A stretch of 64,000 bases of DNA from Thermoplasmata archaeon (GTDB lineage Archaea; Thermoplasmatota; Thermoplasmata; UBA184). Below, piece by piece: positions 52,983 through 61,104 of the stretch. Where the stretch lies: NCBI GenBank assembly GCA_021826525.1, contig JAKAZU010000002.1, positions 62,001-126,000 on the forward strand, written 5' to 3'. The notes beneath the pieces are model-generated. The model was not told where the DNA came from, did no database searches, and worked only from the letters and a program-made list of their open reading frames with translations. The translations under genes were made by a program, and so were the position numbers. Each line of letters starts with the position of its first letter. Within the stretch, counting starts at the first letter, position 1.

Positions 52983-53616
52983 CGCACCAGACCGCGATCG
53001 GGCATCGTTCGCACTGGGGTCCGATCGGCCGGCATAGGTTCTGCCCATGCTGGACCAGGAGCGGGTTGAGCGGGATCCAGTAGCGTCGGGGGACGGAGCG
53101 ACGGAGCGCCTCTTCCGTCTGTTCCGGGGTGCGGGTGCGCACGAGCCCGAGCCGGTTCGCAATACGGTGGACGTGGGTGTCGACCGGGATCGCCGGGATC
53201 CCGTAGCCGAAGACCAGGACGCAGTTCGCCGTCTTCGGCCCTACCCCCGGGAGGCTCGTGAGCTCGGCAAAGGTACGGGGGACGTCTCCATGAAAGCGCT
53301 CGAGAATCGCTCGAGCGCTCCGCGGCAGGACACGGGCCTTCGAGCGGTAGAACCCGGTCGACCGGATCAAGGGCTCGAGGTCGGACGGACTCGCGCGCGC
53401 GAGGAGCTCCGGGTTCGGGTAGCGCGCGAATAGCCGGGCGCTGGCGACGTCGGTCGCCTCGTCCCGCGTCCGCTGCGATAGGATCGTGCCGATGAGCACC
53501 TGGAACGGGTCCTCGGCATGGTTCCGCAGGTACGGGACTCGCCAGTTCCCGGTCCCGTAGAACTCGCTGAGTTTGTCGAGCACCCGGGGCCAAGGGAACC
53601 CCGGCCGGCGCCTCAT
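52762..53616 (-). CDS. nth: Endonuclease III-type DNA glycosylase/AP lyase, with long low-complexity tail
   Basis: Residues 1-212 are a full endonuclease III, which removes oxidised pyrimidines. The HhH motif LPGVGPKTANCVL holds the catalytic Lys, VDTHVHRIANRL holds the catalytic Asp, and the C-terminal [4Fe-4S] loop reads CRPIGPQCERCPIAVWC (C-x6-C-x2-C-x5-C). After it the frame stays open for about 70 Arg/Pro/Gly residues running antisense to the last helices of the MFS gene. The tail is unlike any Nth and may be only a missing stop, so the functional protein ends near 52980. Its ATG overlaps the folC stop by 4 nt. Confidence 0.9.
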   Translation of the reverse strand: MRRRPGFPWPRVLDKLSEFYGTGNWRVPYLRNHAEDPFQVLIGTILSQRTRDEATDVASARLFARYPNPELLARASPSDLEPLIRSTGFYRSKARVLPRSARAILERFHGDVPRTFAELTSLPGVGPKTANCVLVFGYGIPAIPVDTHVHRIANRLGLVRTRTPEQTEEALRRSVPRRYWIPLNPLLVQHGQNLCRPIGPQCERCPIAVWCATGRARAAGRRPPRPADARPRVGRRPSAGRRSGGRAVPLPRPRAGARRTRSQRTRPRGRTPTRRSLPRRVGWS

Positions 53617-55031
53617 CCCGCGGCTCCCGGAAGGCTCATCCGACCGGGGTCAGAGAGGTCGGGTTCCTCGATCGACACGCCGGCCGTCCCTCGCTTCAGC
53701 TCCCCGATGAGGTAATCGCTCCCGAGGGCGAGCAGGAGCCCGCCGTCGCCGGTCGCGGCCCGCGCCAGGCGGTAGCCCTCGAGCGCGGACGGTGCGACGA
53801 CCACTCTCGGAAATCGCCCCGTCGCGACCACCCTAAGCTCCGACGGGGCGAGGCCCCGCTCAGAACGCACGGGGACCAGAACGATCGTGCGGGCGAGCGG
53901 CCGCAGCGCCTCCAGGATCTCGGCGGCCGGCTTGTCCCTCAGGCAGCCGAAGACGATCGCGCTCTCCGCCGGTTCCGCGAACGGAAGCACCTCGGCCAGG
54001 CTCCGCGCGACCGCGCGGGCGCTTTCGGGGGTGTGAGCGACGTCGAAGTACGTCGGGGGGTCGCGCGCGACCCGCTCCATGCGACCGGGGATCTCGAGGC
54101 GGGCGAGTGCCGAGCGGGAGCGCGTGACGCTCCAATGCGGCCCCTCCGAACCCATCTCGAGGAACCGGTGCGTTGCGGCGAGAGCGAGCGCGGCATTCGT
54201 CGCCTGGAAGTCTCCCTCGAGCCGAAGCCGCACCGGGAACCGTTCTCGGCCGGGCCAGGAGATCGCGAACTCCTGGTAGGCCCGGGTCCAGTGCCGGTCG
54301 CGGACCGCGATCTCCTCACCGAGGTGCCAGAGCGGTACTCCCAGCGATCCGGCGGCGGCATCGAGGACGGCACGACCTTCGTCGGGCAGCTGGCCGACGA
54401 TCCCGTGCATCCCCGCGTGGAAGATCCCGGACTTCTCGCCCGCGATCGCCGCGAGGGTGGGGCCGAGGATCTGCACGTGCTCGAGCTCGAGCGTGGTGAC
54501 GACCCCGATACGCGACGCGAGCAGGTTCGTCGCGTCCCAGCGACCCCCGATCCCCACCTCGACGACGAGCGCGTCGACGTTCTCGCGCCGGAACCAATCG
54601 AAGGCGAGGGCGGTCGTGACCTCGAAGAACGTAGGAGGCCGGTCGATCGCGCCGGTCCGCTCGAGCCGGCCCGCGACCTCTTCGATGCGATGGATTCCGT
54701 TCACCACCTCTTCCGGTGGGATCGGCGCGCCGTTCACCCGGATGCGCTCCCGGTAGCTGACAAGGTGGGGCGACGTGAACAGCCCGGTCCTCCGGCCATG
54801 CGCACGAAGGATCGCCTCCGACATCGCGGCGACCGATCCCTTTCCCTTGCTGCCGGTGATGTGGATGGACGGGGCGCGACGCTGCGGATCGCCGAGCTCA
54901 AAGAGAAGGCGACGGGCCACCTCGAGCGTCGGCTTCATCCCAAAGCGGCGCCGGTGGAACAGGTCCTCCAGCACCCGGCGATACTCTGCGTTCGATCCGC
55001 CCTCGCTCGGGGCCGAGCGGGGGCGACCCAT
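53613..55031 (-). CDS. folC: Folylpolyglutamate synthase / dihydrofolate synthase (FolC-like)
   Basis: A 472-residue Mur-ligase-family enzyme that adds glutamate to folate-type substrates. ATP site ITGSKGKGSVAAM (about 59-71), the folate/omega-loop region FTSPHLVSYRERIRVNG, metal/carbamate region VEVGIGGRWDATN, GEKSGIF, and C-terminal VFGCLRDKPAAEIL. I prefer ATG 55031, which sits 13 nt after the methylmalonyl-CoA mutase stop; an upstream ATG at 55082 would overlap that gene. Tetrahydrofolate or a related pterin could be the substrate. It is coupled to nth by 4 nt. Confidence 0.88.
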   Translation of the reverse strand: MGRPRSAPSEGGSNAEYRRVLEDLFHRRRFGMKPTLEVARRLLFELGDPQRRAPSIHITGSKGKGSVAAMSEAILRAHGRRTGLFTSPHLVSYRERIRVNGAPIPPEEVVNGIHRIEEVAGRLERTGAIDRPPTFFEVTTALAFDWFRRENVDALVVEVGIGGRWDATNLLASRIGVVTTLELEHVQILGPTLAAIAGEKSGIFHAGMHGIVGQLPDEGRAVLDAAAGSLGVPLWHLGEEIAVRDRHWTRAYQEFAISWPGRERFPVRLRLEGDFQATNAALALAATHRFLEMGSEGPHWSVTRSRSALARLEIPGRMERVARDPPTYFDVAHTPESARAVARSLAEVLPFAEPAESAIVFGCLRDKPAAEILEALRPLARTIVLVPVRSERGLAPSELRVVATGRFPRVVVAPSALEGYRLARAATGDGGLLLALGSDYLIGELKRGTAGVSIEEPDLSDPGRMSLPGAAG

Positions 55032-55044
55032 CCCTCGCCGACTC

Positions 55045-56754
55045 TCAGTACGTCGAGCGCTCGCGGTAGCGACCGTAGACATCCTGGAAGGCCCGGACGA
55101 TCTCTCCGAGCGTCGCGCGCGCCTTCAGCGCGTCGAGCACGGCCGGCATCGTGTTCCCTCGCTCGGTCTCGGCGACGCGCCGGAGCCGGTCGAGCGCCGC
55201 GGCGTGGCGCGACGGGTTGCGGCGGCTCCGCAGCGCGGTCAGCCGGCGGGCCTGATCGCGCCGTGCGGCTTCCGAGATCTTGAGGCGCGGAACGCGCACC
55301 GGCTCGTCGATGGTGTACGCGTTCACGCCGACGACCTTCGCCTCGCCCCCCTCCACCGCGCGCTGATAGCGGAACGAGGACTCCTGGATCTCGCGTTGGA
55401 AGAACCCGCGGTCGATCGCCGCGACGACGCCGCCCATCTCGTCGATCCGGTCGAAGTAACGGAAGGCCTCTTCCTCCATCCGGTCGGTCAACCACTCGAC
55501 GTAATAGCTTCCCCCGAATGGGTCGATTGCCTTCGGGACCCCGCTTTCGTGCGCCAAGATCTGCTGCGTCCGCAGCGCGATGCGCACCGCGTCCTCGCTG
55601 GGCAGCTGCAGCGCCTCGTCGTAGGAGTTCGTGTGCAGCGACTGGGTCCCCCCGATCACGCCCGCGAGCGCCTGGATGGTGGTCCGCACGATGTTGAGCT
55701 CGGGCTGTTGGGCCGTGCACGAGCACCCGGCCGTCTGGGTATGGAAGCGCATCCACCACGAGCGCTCGTTCTTCGCGCCGAAGCGATCGCGCATCACGGT
55801 CGCCCAGACTCGGCGCGCGGCGCGGAACTTCGCGATCTCCTCGAAGAAGTCGTTGTGGGAATTGAAAAAGAAGCTCAGGCGAGGAGCGAAATCATCGACC
55901 GGGATCCCGCGGGCGCGCGTCGCCTCGACGTACGCGATCCCATCCGCGAGCGTGAACGCAAGCTCCTGTACTGCGGTGGACCCCGCTTCGCGGATGTGGT
56001 AGCCCGAGATCGACACCGGGTTCCACTGGGGCATCTCTCGGGTCGCGAACTCGATGGTGTCGACGACGAGTCGGAGCGCGGGCGCGGGGGGGTACAGAAA
56101 TTCCTTTTGGGCGGTGTACTCCTTCAGGATGTCGTTCTGCGTCGTGCCACCCAGCCGGGCGCGAGGCACGTGCGCAGCTTCCGCGCTGAGGACGTACATG
56201 CCCCAGATGATGTTCGCAGGTCCGTTGATCGTCATGCTGGTCGTGACGCGGTCGAGGGGCACGCCACGCAGAAGGCGCCGCATGTCCTCGAGGGAGCTCA
56301 CGCTCACTCCGCACTTTCCGACCTCTCCGAGCGCCTCCGGGTCATCCGCATCGATCCCGTACAGCGTGGGGTCGTCGAAGGCGATCGAGAGGCCCGATTC
56401 ACCGTGGGACAGCAGGTAGCGGAACCGCCGGTTCGTGTCTTCGGGGGTCCCGAATCCGGAGAACATCCGCATCGACCACAGGCGGCTGCGATACATCGTC
56501 GGGTGGATGCCGCGGGTGAACGGGTACTCGCCCGGCATCCCGAGACGCGACGGATCGCTCGAACCGGGAAGATACAGGCGATCGACCGGGATGCCCCCCA
56601 TGGTGGCGAACGCGTCCCGACGCTCCGGGGACCTGGCCAGCGCGGGGCCCAGAACCTCCGCCTCCCACCGGGCGCGGGCGCTCGCGATGCGGCCGTGCTC
56701 GGGAGCGCGGTCGTACGCGCCGGAGGGTTCCGGTCTCGGGCGGCTCGCGGCCAT
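55045..56754 (-). CDS. mcmA1: Methylmalonyl-CoA mutase, large (catalytic) subunit
   Basis: A 569-residue subunit of the two-part, B12-dependent mutase that converts methylmalonyl-CoA to succinyl-CoA. The length equals stand-alone catalytic subunits without the B12-binding domain. Typical motifs: [69 protein letters not shown] and [20 protein letters not shown]. The B12-binding subunit, epimerase and MeaB are not in this window. A TATA-like taaac (56780-56786 region) lies 29 nt upstream. It heads the unit mutase-folC-nth. Confidence 0.94.
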   Translation of the reverse strand: MAASRPRPEPSGAYDRAPEHGRIASARARWEAEVLGPALARSPERRDAFATMGGIPVDRLYLPGSSDPSRLGMPGEYPFTRGIHPTMYRSRLWSMRMFSGFGTPEDTNRRFRYLLSHGESGLSIAFDDPTLYGIDADDPEALGEVGKCGVSVSSLEDMRRLLRGVPLDRVTTSMTINGPANIIWGMYVLSAEAAHVPRARLGGTTQNDILKEYTAQKEFLYPPAPALRLVVDTIEFATREMPQWNPVSISGYHIREAGSTAVQELAFTLADGIAYVEATRARGIPVDDFAPRLSFFFNSHNDFFEEIAKFRAARRVWATVMRDRFGAKNERSWWMRFHTQTAGCSCTAQQPELNIVRTTIQALAGVIGGTQSLHTNSYDEALQLPSEDAVRIALRTQQILAHESGVPKAIDPFGGSYYVEWLTDRMEEEAFRYFDRIDEMGGVVAAIDRGFFQREIQESSFRYQRAVEGGEAKVVGVNAYTIDEPVRVPRLKISEAARRDQARRLTALRSRRNPSRHAAALDRLRRVAETERGNTMPAVLDALKARATLGEIVRAFQDVYGRYRERSTY

Positions 56755-56779
56755 CGGTATCCGAGGCCCTCCGCGGGAC

Positions 56780-56786
56780 TTAAACT
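56780..56786 (-). promoter_or_regulatory. TATA box of the methylmalonyl-CoA mutase-folC-nth unit
   Basis: The plus-strand string ttaaact (coding strand agtttaa) stands alone in GC-rich sequence. It is centred 29 nt before the mutase ATG. Confidence 0.55.
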
Positions 56787-56817
56787 TCCCGGGAGCGCCC
56801 TCGGCCTGCGCCTTGGG

Positions 56818-57615
56818 TCAGTTTGCGATGGCGCCCGACTCGGGTACCACCAAGCCCACCAAGTCGCTATGACCCCGCCGCCAGACCCTCGCCCCAACCC
56901 GCCGAGCGAACCGGGGGAACGCTTGCCCGGTCCAGACCGTGTTGTCGGCGAGCACGATCGCGCCCGGAGAGAGGCGGGGGGCCACGGTGGCGAGCTCGAA
57001 GGCGAGGTGGCCCGGAGTGTGACGGCTATCGTGCAGGAAGAGGCCGATGGACGGCAGCGACCGGACGAGTCGCGGGAGCAAATCCTCGCTCGGCCCGATT
57101 CGGAGGTCCCAGCCGGCCCGTAGCGCCTCGGGGACGGCCCAACCGCTCCTGCGCCCGGCCGGCAAGGCGACCGGGGTCTCTCTCGCTCCGAGCGTGGGGC
57201 CCCGCTGAGGCGTCGGGAGGTCGATCGAGTGGAGCACCCCCCGGCGGTTTCGCCTCAGGGCCAGCAGGATGTGGGCGCTGGAGACCCCGCTGCTGACGCC
57301 GGTCTCGACCACATGGTCCGGGCGGGTCGATCGAACGAGGGCATAGAGTTCGAGCGGAGCTCGGAACTGAGCATAGTTCGCCCGCCCCCCTTCGAGGTGC
57401 CGTCGACGGATGGCCCGATCCACTCCGGCGAAAGTGGAGGATTCCGCGAGAATGTCGCGGACGGCGCGAGGGGGCCTTCCGAGCAACTGCGAAAGCCATC
57501 GCACGTTCGGTCTCGCGCGGGGATCTCCGAGCCGGCGAGCGGCGGCCGCCCCCGGGACCGCGTGTCGTCCCGTCGTTCCCACCCGGGTCATCGGCGGGCG
57601 ATATCGCCAGGGCAT
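56818..57615 (-). CDS. Class I SAM-dependent methyltransferase-like protein
   Basis: A 265-residue protein with a Rossmann methyltransferase core: PDHVVETGVSSGVSSAHILLAL (motif I, about residues 99-120), LHSIDLPTP (motif II acid), LFLHDSRHTPGHLAFELATV, and AIVLADNTVW. The DSRHT segment and overall pattern fit the Methyltransf_24/cephalosporin-hydroxylase-like group; the substrate is unknown. The N-terminal 60 residues are Arg-rich and may be partly untranslated (ATG at residue 9 is an alternative). It is the last gene of the purS-purL-dph6 operon, 6 nt after dph6. Confidence 0.7.
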   Translation of the reverse strand: MPWRYRPPMTRVGTTGRHAVPGAAAARRLGDPRARPNVRWLSQLLGRPPRAVRDILAESSTFAGVDRAIRRRHLEGGRANYAQFRAPLELYALVRSTRPDHVVETGVSSGVSSAHILLALRRNRRGVLHSIDLPTPQRGPTLGARETPVALPAGRRSGWAVPEALRAGWDLRIGPSEDLLPRLVRSLPSIGLFLHDSRHTPGHLAFELATVAPRLSPGAIVLADNTVWTGQAFPRFARRVGARVWRRGHSDLVGLVVPESGAIAN

Positions 57616-57621
57616 TTGGAC

Positions 57622-58317
57622 TCAACCCACCGGGACCCCGTGCGGAACGAGATGGGCAGCTTCGACGGCCCATCGGGCCCATGCCCCGCGGCGCTCGATC
57701 CTCGCGCGATCGAACGACAGGCGCGAGCGCCAGAACGGCGCATCTACCACGAGCGTTTCGTATTCTCCTCCTTCCCCGGCCGGATGCACCGCCGCACGGG
57801 AACGGGACAGGGCCGTGAGGCGTCGCGCCCGATCGGCATCGAGCCGCTCGCCCAGCCAATCCTCCCCGAGCGCTTCCGCCGCCACCTGCACGAGGCGGAT
57901 CTCCAGCCCGGCCGCAATCTCCTCCGCGACCACGCGCCGGGGGTCGACCCGCCACAAGGGGGCGTAGACCCGTCGCCCGACGGCCTGGGCCGCTCTCAGC
58001 ACGCGGGACCATTGGAAGGAAGAGGCGATCGCTCCCACCGAGACTGGGCCGCGGCCCCCCCCGCGCATCGCGTCCTCGAGCGCCCGGGTCTCCGCCTCCG
58101 CGTCCCCGGGTGCGACCGGATGGACGCGCAGCGCCTTGCCCCACGCCTCGGCCTGCCAACGCACGAGATCGAGGTTCGGAGTATGGAACATCCACGAATC
58201 CGGATCCTCGGGTCTCATCACGAGGAGTTCGTGGACCGGCCACCCTTGGCACTCCGCGAGATAGGCCGCGTAGATCGAGTCCTTCCCGCCCGAAACGAGG
58301 GCCGTGGTGCGTTCCAT
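57622..58317 (-). CDS. dph6: Diphthine-ammonia ligase (Dph6-like)
   Basis: A 231-residue ATP-pyrophosphatase that amidates diphthine on EF-2, the last step of diphthamide synthesis. The PP-loop ALVSGGKDSIYAAYLA (about 6-21) starts the protein. GAIASSFQWSRVLRAAQAVGRRVYAPLW and HPAGEGGEYETLVVDAPFW are the two conserved family blocks, including the second GEGGEYET loop. I start at ATG 58317; the longer open frame upstream lies antisense or out of frame in purL. It follows purL by 14 nt. Confidence 0.88.
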   Translation of the reverse strand: MERTTALVSGGKDSIYAAYLAECQGWPVHELLVMRPEDPDSWMFHTPNLDLVRWQAEAWGKALRVHPVAPGDAEAETRALEDAMRGGGRGPVSVGAIASSFQWSRVLRAAQAVGRRVYAPLWRVDPRRVVAEEIAAGLEIRLVQVAAEALGEDWLGERLDADRARRLTALSRSRAAVHPAGEGGEYETLVVDAPFWRSRLSFDRARIERRGAWARWAVEAAHLVPHGVPVG

Positions 58318-58331
58318 CCTCGACCGATGCC

Positions 58332-60659
58332 TCACTTCGCCGCGGGCGAACCCGGTCCTTCGCGCCAATGCGCGTACAGGGACGGGAGGTCGAGGCTCGC
58401 CCGGGTCTCCGATCCCCACGCCAGGCGCGCGGATCCCGCGGTGACGCTTCCCAGCCGGATCCAGGATCGGCGGCCAAACAGAGCCGACAGTCTCGCGGTC
58501 TCGTCCGGGCGAACCTCGACGATCCATCGAGAGCCACCCTCGGCGGCGAGGGCCCGCGCGGCCGTCGCGAGGCCCAGGTTCTCCAGGTCAACGTCGAACC
58601 CGAGGCCGCCTCCGAACGCCATTTCGGCCAGGCAGACTGCGAGGCCACCGTCCGACACATCGTGGACGGCGCGGACGGCTCCGGAGCGGATCGCCCGGAG
58701 CAGGCGTTCCCCGTCCTCTCTCAGCCCGAGCGGATCGGTCGGGGGGAGAGGTGCGTTCGCGACCGCGTTGCTACGCGCCCACAGCGAACCGCCGAGCTCG
58801 GGGCGGTTCGGGCCGAGCACGAAGAGCGGGTCCGAGGCGGACTTAAGATCGCTCGTGGCCGCGCGACGGAGGTCATCGACGATCCCGGTTGCCATCACCA
58901 CCGGGGTCGGCAGGATCTCGCGGCCGATGCCCCCGTTGTACAGGCTCACGTTCCCGGAGGGTACCGCGAGGCCGAGCGCGCGGGCGCCGGCCGCGAGGCC
59001 CCGGACGACCCGATCGAAGTCTCCCAGCACGCGAGGGTCCTCGGGGTTCCCAAAGTTGAGGCAGTTCGTGAACGCGTCGGGCCGAGCTCCGACGGCATAC
59101 AGGTTTCGAGCGGCCTCCTCGACCACCGCGATGCCGCCCGCGTACGGATCCTCTCGACAGAACCACGGCGCCGTGGCCACCGTCACCGCCAGTCCGCGGT
59201 AGCTCTCGGCTCGAGGGCGAAGAACGGCGGCATCGCCGTGGGAGGGAGACTGCGGGCGACCGTGGAGCGGTCGAATCGAGGTGCGTCCTTGGACCTCGTG
59301 ATCATACATGCGGATGACCCCCTCGCGAGATCTCGATGCGGGGTCGAGGACGAGTCGCTCGAAGAGGCCCCGCAGATCCGCGTCCGCCGGGCCCGCGTCC
59401 CGCCGACGAACGCTTCTCCGCGGTCGGATCGGTCGGCGTCGCGTCGGGGGATCCACCCGGAAGGAGAGCCGCAAGCGCGCGGCGGGACCGTCCTCGTACC
59501 GGATCTCCTCGTACGGGCTCCGTATCACGCTCCCGATGTCGGTGGCGGGGACGTCGTATTGGTCGAAGATGTCCAGCACACGGTCGACGTGTCGGGGGGA
59601 AACGTCCAGGATCATGCGCTCCTGGGATTCGCTGATCCAAATCTCCCACGGGAGCAGTCCTGCCTCCCGCGGCGGAACCTTCGCGAGATCGATCGATTGG
59701 CCGAATCCACCGGCGTAGACAAGCTCGCCCGAGGCCGTCGCGAGACCGCCACCACCGAGGTCTTTCATCCCCGCGATCAGCCCCTCATCCGCGGCTTCGA
59801 GGCACGCGTGGATTAGCGGCTCCTTCATGATCGGGTTCCCCAGCTGGACCGCGCCGCGCGACTCGGACTCGCTGCGTGGGGTGAGCTCGCGCGACGCGAA
59901 CGCGACGCCGCCGATGCCGTCGCGGCCGGTCCGTCCCCCCGCGAGGATCAAGCGATCCCCCGCCCGTCGAGCGCGGTTGGGTATCAGGCGGCGGCGAGGA
60001 AGGAAGCCGACACATCCTACGTTCACGAGAGGGTTGACCGTGTAGCAAGGATCGAGATAGATCCCCCCGCTCACCGTGGGGACGCCGACCCGGTTTCCAT
60101 AGTCCCGGATGCCGGCTACGACTCCGGAGAACAGGTACTCGGGCGTGCGAACCCCCGTCGGCACCCGGTCGGCTACCGTGTCCAGCGGGCCAAAGAAGAG
60201 CGGGTCCGCGAGACCGATCGGCTTTCCTCCCACGGCGAGGACATCCCGTAGGATGCCCCCGATCCCCGTGGCGGCCCCGCCGTACGGCTCCACCGCGGAC
60301 GGGTGATTGTGCGACTCGATGCGCAGCGCGTAGGCGAACCCCGCGTCGAAGCGCATCACGCCCGCATCGCCGGTCCCGAGGACTCGCGCGTTCGCGCGGA
60401 GCGGCCCGAAGTGACGGCGCAGGAACGGTCGGCTCGTCTTGTAGCTGCAGTGCTCGCTCCAGCTCTGCGCCAAACCCGCGAGCTCGACGTCCGTGGGATC
60501 ACGGTCGGCGTTGCGAAAGTAGCGCTGGATTCGGTCGAGTTCGATGGCGTCGAAGCCCCAGCTTCGTTCCCGGTTCGTCCGCACTAGGCTCGCTCGCGAG
60601 GCCTTCCGAACGGGGATCGACGAGACCCCGGGGCTCCAGTCGAGCTCCGACGCCGTCAT
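58332..60659 (-). CDS. purL: Phosphoribosylformylglycinamidine synthase, PurL subunit
   Basis: A 775-residue small-type PurL that makes FGAM from FGAR with PurQ and PurS. Catalytic His in SWSEHCSYKTS, ATP region ALRIESHNHPSAVEPYGGAATGIGG, central GMKDLGGGGLATASGE, second-half DAFTNCLNFGNPEDP and VHDVSDGGLAVCLAEMAFGGG are all present. A basic insert (about 410-440, RRRPIRPRRSVRRRD) between the halves looks poorly conserved. It starts 5 nt after the purS stop. purQ is not in the window. Confidence 0.95.
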   Translation of the reverse strand: MTASELDWSPGVSSIPVRKASRASLVRTNRERSWGFDAIELDRIQRYFRNADRDPTDVELAGLAQSWSEHCSYKTSRPFLRRHFGPLRANARVLGTGDAGVMRFDAGFAYALRIESHNHPSAVEPYGGAATGIGGILRDVLAVGGKPIGLADPLFFGPLDTVADRVPTGVRTPEYLFSGVVAGIRDYGNRVGVPTVSGGIYLDPCYTVNPLVNVGCVGFLPRRRLIPNRARRAGDRLILAGGRTGRDGIGGVAFASRELTPRSESESRGAVQLGNPIMKEPLIHACLEAADEGLIAGMKDLGGGGLATASGELVYAGGFGQSIDLAKVPPREAGLLPWEIWISESQERMILDVSPRHVDRVLDIFDQYDVPATDIGSVIRSPYEEIRYEDGPAARLRLSFRVDPPTRRRPIRPRRSVRRRDAGPADADLRGLFERLVLDPASRSREGVIRMYDHEVQGRTSIRPLHGRPQSPSHGDAAVLRPRAESYRGLAVTVATAPWFCREDPYAGGIAVVEEAARNLYAVGARPDAFTNCLNFGNPEDPRVLGDFDRVVRGLAAGARALGLAVPSGNVSLYNGGIGREILPTPVVMATGIVDDLRRAATSDLKSASDPLFVLGPNRPELGGSLWARSNAVANAPLPPTDPLGLREDGERLLRAIRSGAVRAVHDVSDGGLAVCLAEMAFGGGLGFDVDLENLGLATAARALAAEGGSRWIVEVRPDETARLSALFGRRSWIRLGSVTAGSARLAWGSETRASLDLPSLYAHWREGPGSPAAK

Positions 60660-60664
60660 GTTCG

Positions 60665-60937
60665 CTAATCGGGCTGGGCCACGACGCGGACCGTATGGAT
60701 CACCGGGTTCGCGAGCAGTCGATCGGCCGCTTCTTGGGCACGCGCCCGCGCGTCCTCCTCCGACAACCCTTCGAAGACGAGGTCGTAGACCCGCGCGGTA
60801 CGCACTTTCGGAGCGGGGCGGACGCCGAGGAGGCTCAACGACTTCTCGATATTCTCGGCTTCGGCGTCGAGCACTCCGGGCTTCAAGGCGACACGAACTT
60901 CCACCGTGACCGATGGTCGAGTCGGCGCTACCGCCAT
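60665..60937 (-). CDS. purS: Phosphoribosylformylglycinamidine synthase, PurS subunit
   Basis: A 90-residue PurS that tethers PurL and PurQ and helps channel ammonia. VEVRVALKPGVLDAEAENIEKSLSLLG is the family signature, followed by YDLVFEGLSEEDARARAQEAADRLLANPVI. The N-terminal dozen residues are non-conserved. A TATA box (cttaag) is 30 nt upstream. It is the first gene of the operon purS-purL-dph6-methyltransferase. Confidence 0.92.
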   Translation of the reverse strand: MAVAPTRPSVTVEVRVALKPGVLDAEAENIEKSLSLLGVRPAPKVRTARVYDLVFEGLSEEDARARAQEAADRLLANPVIHTVRVVAQPD

Positions 60938-60964
60938 TCGCGGCGACGCGATGGGGCGGCCTCT

Positions 60965-60970
60965 CTTAAG
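60965..60970 (-). promoter_or_regulatory. TATA box of the purS-purL operon
   Basis: The string cttaag is centred 30 nt before the purS ATG, with GC-rich flanks. It implies a near-leaderless operon transcript. Confidence 0.5.
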
Positions 60971-61104
60971 GACCCGGACCCTGCGCGGTACACTCCAGCC
61001 CAGAGGAGAGGCGGAGACGATCTCGTTTCGAGGTTGGACGAAAGATTATGCGGAGTGGGCCCCCTGAAAGCCCGCCCTGGGGAAGGATCGGGCGGGAACT
61101 TCGC

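Noticed and set aside
54775..57123. 782-codon open frame on the plus strand
   Set aside because: Antisense to methylmalonyl-CoA mutase and its neighbours, which are clearly real; no recognisable protein features.
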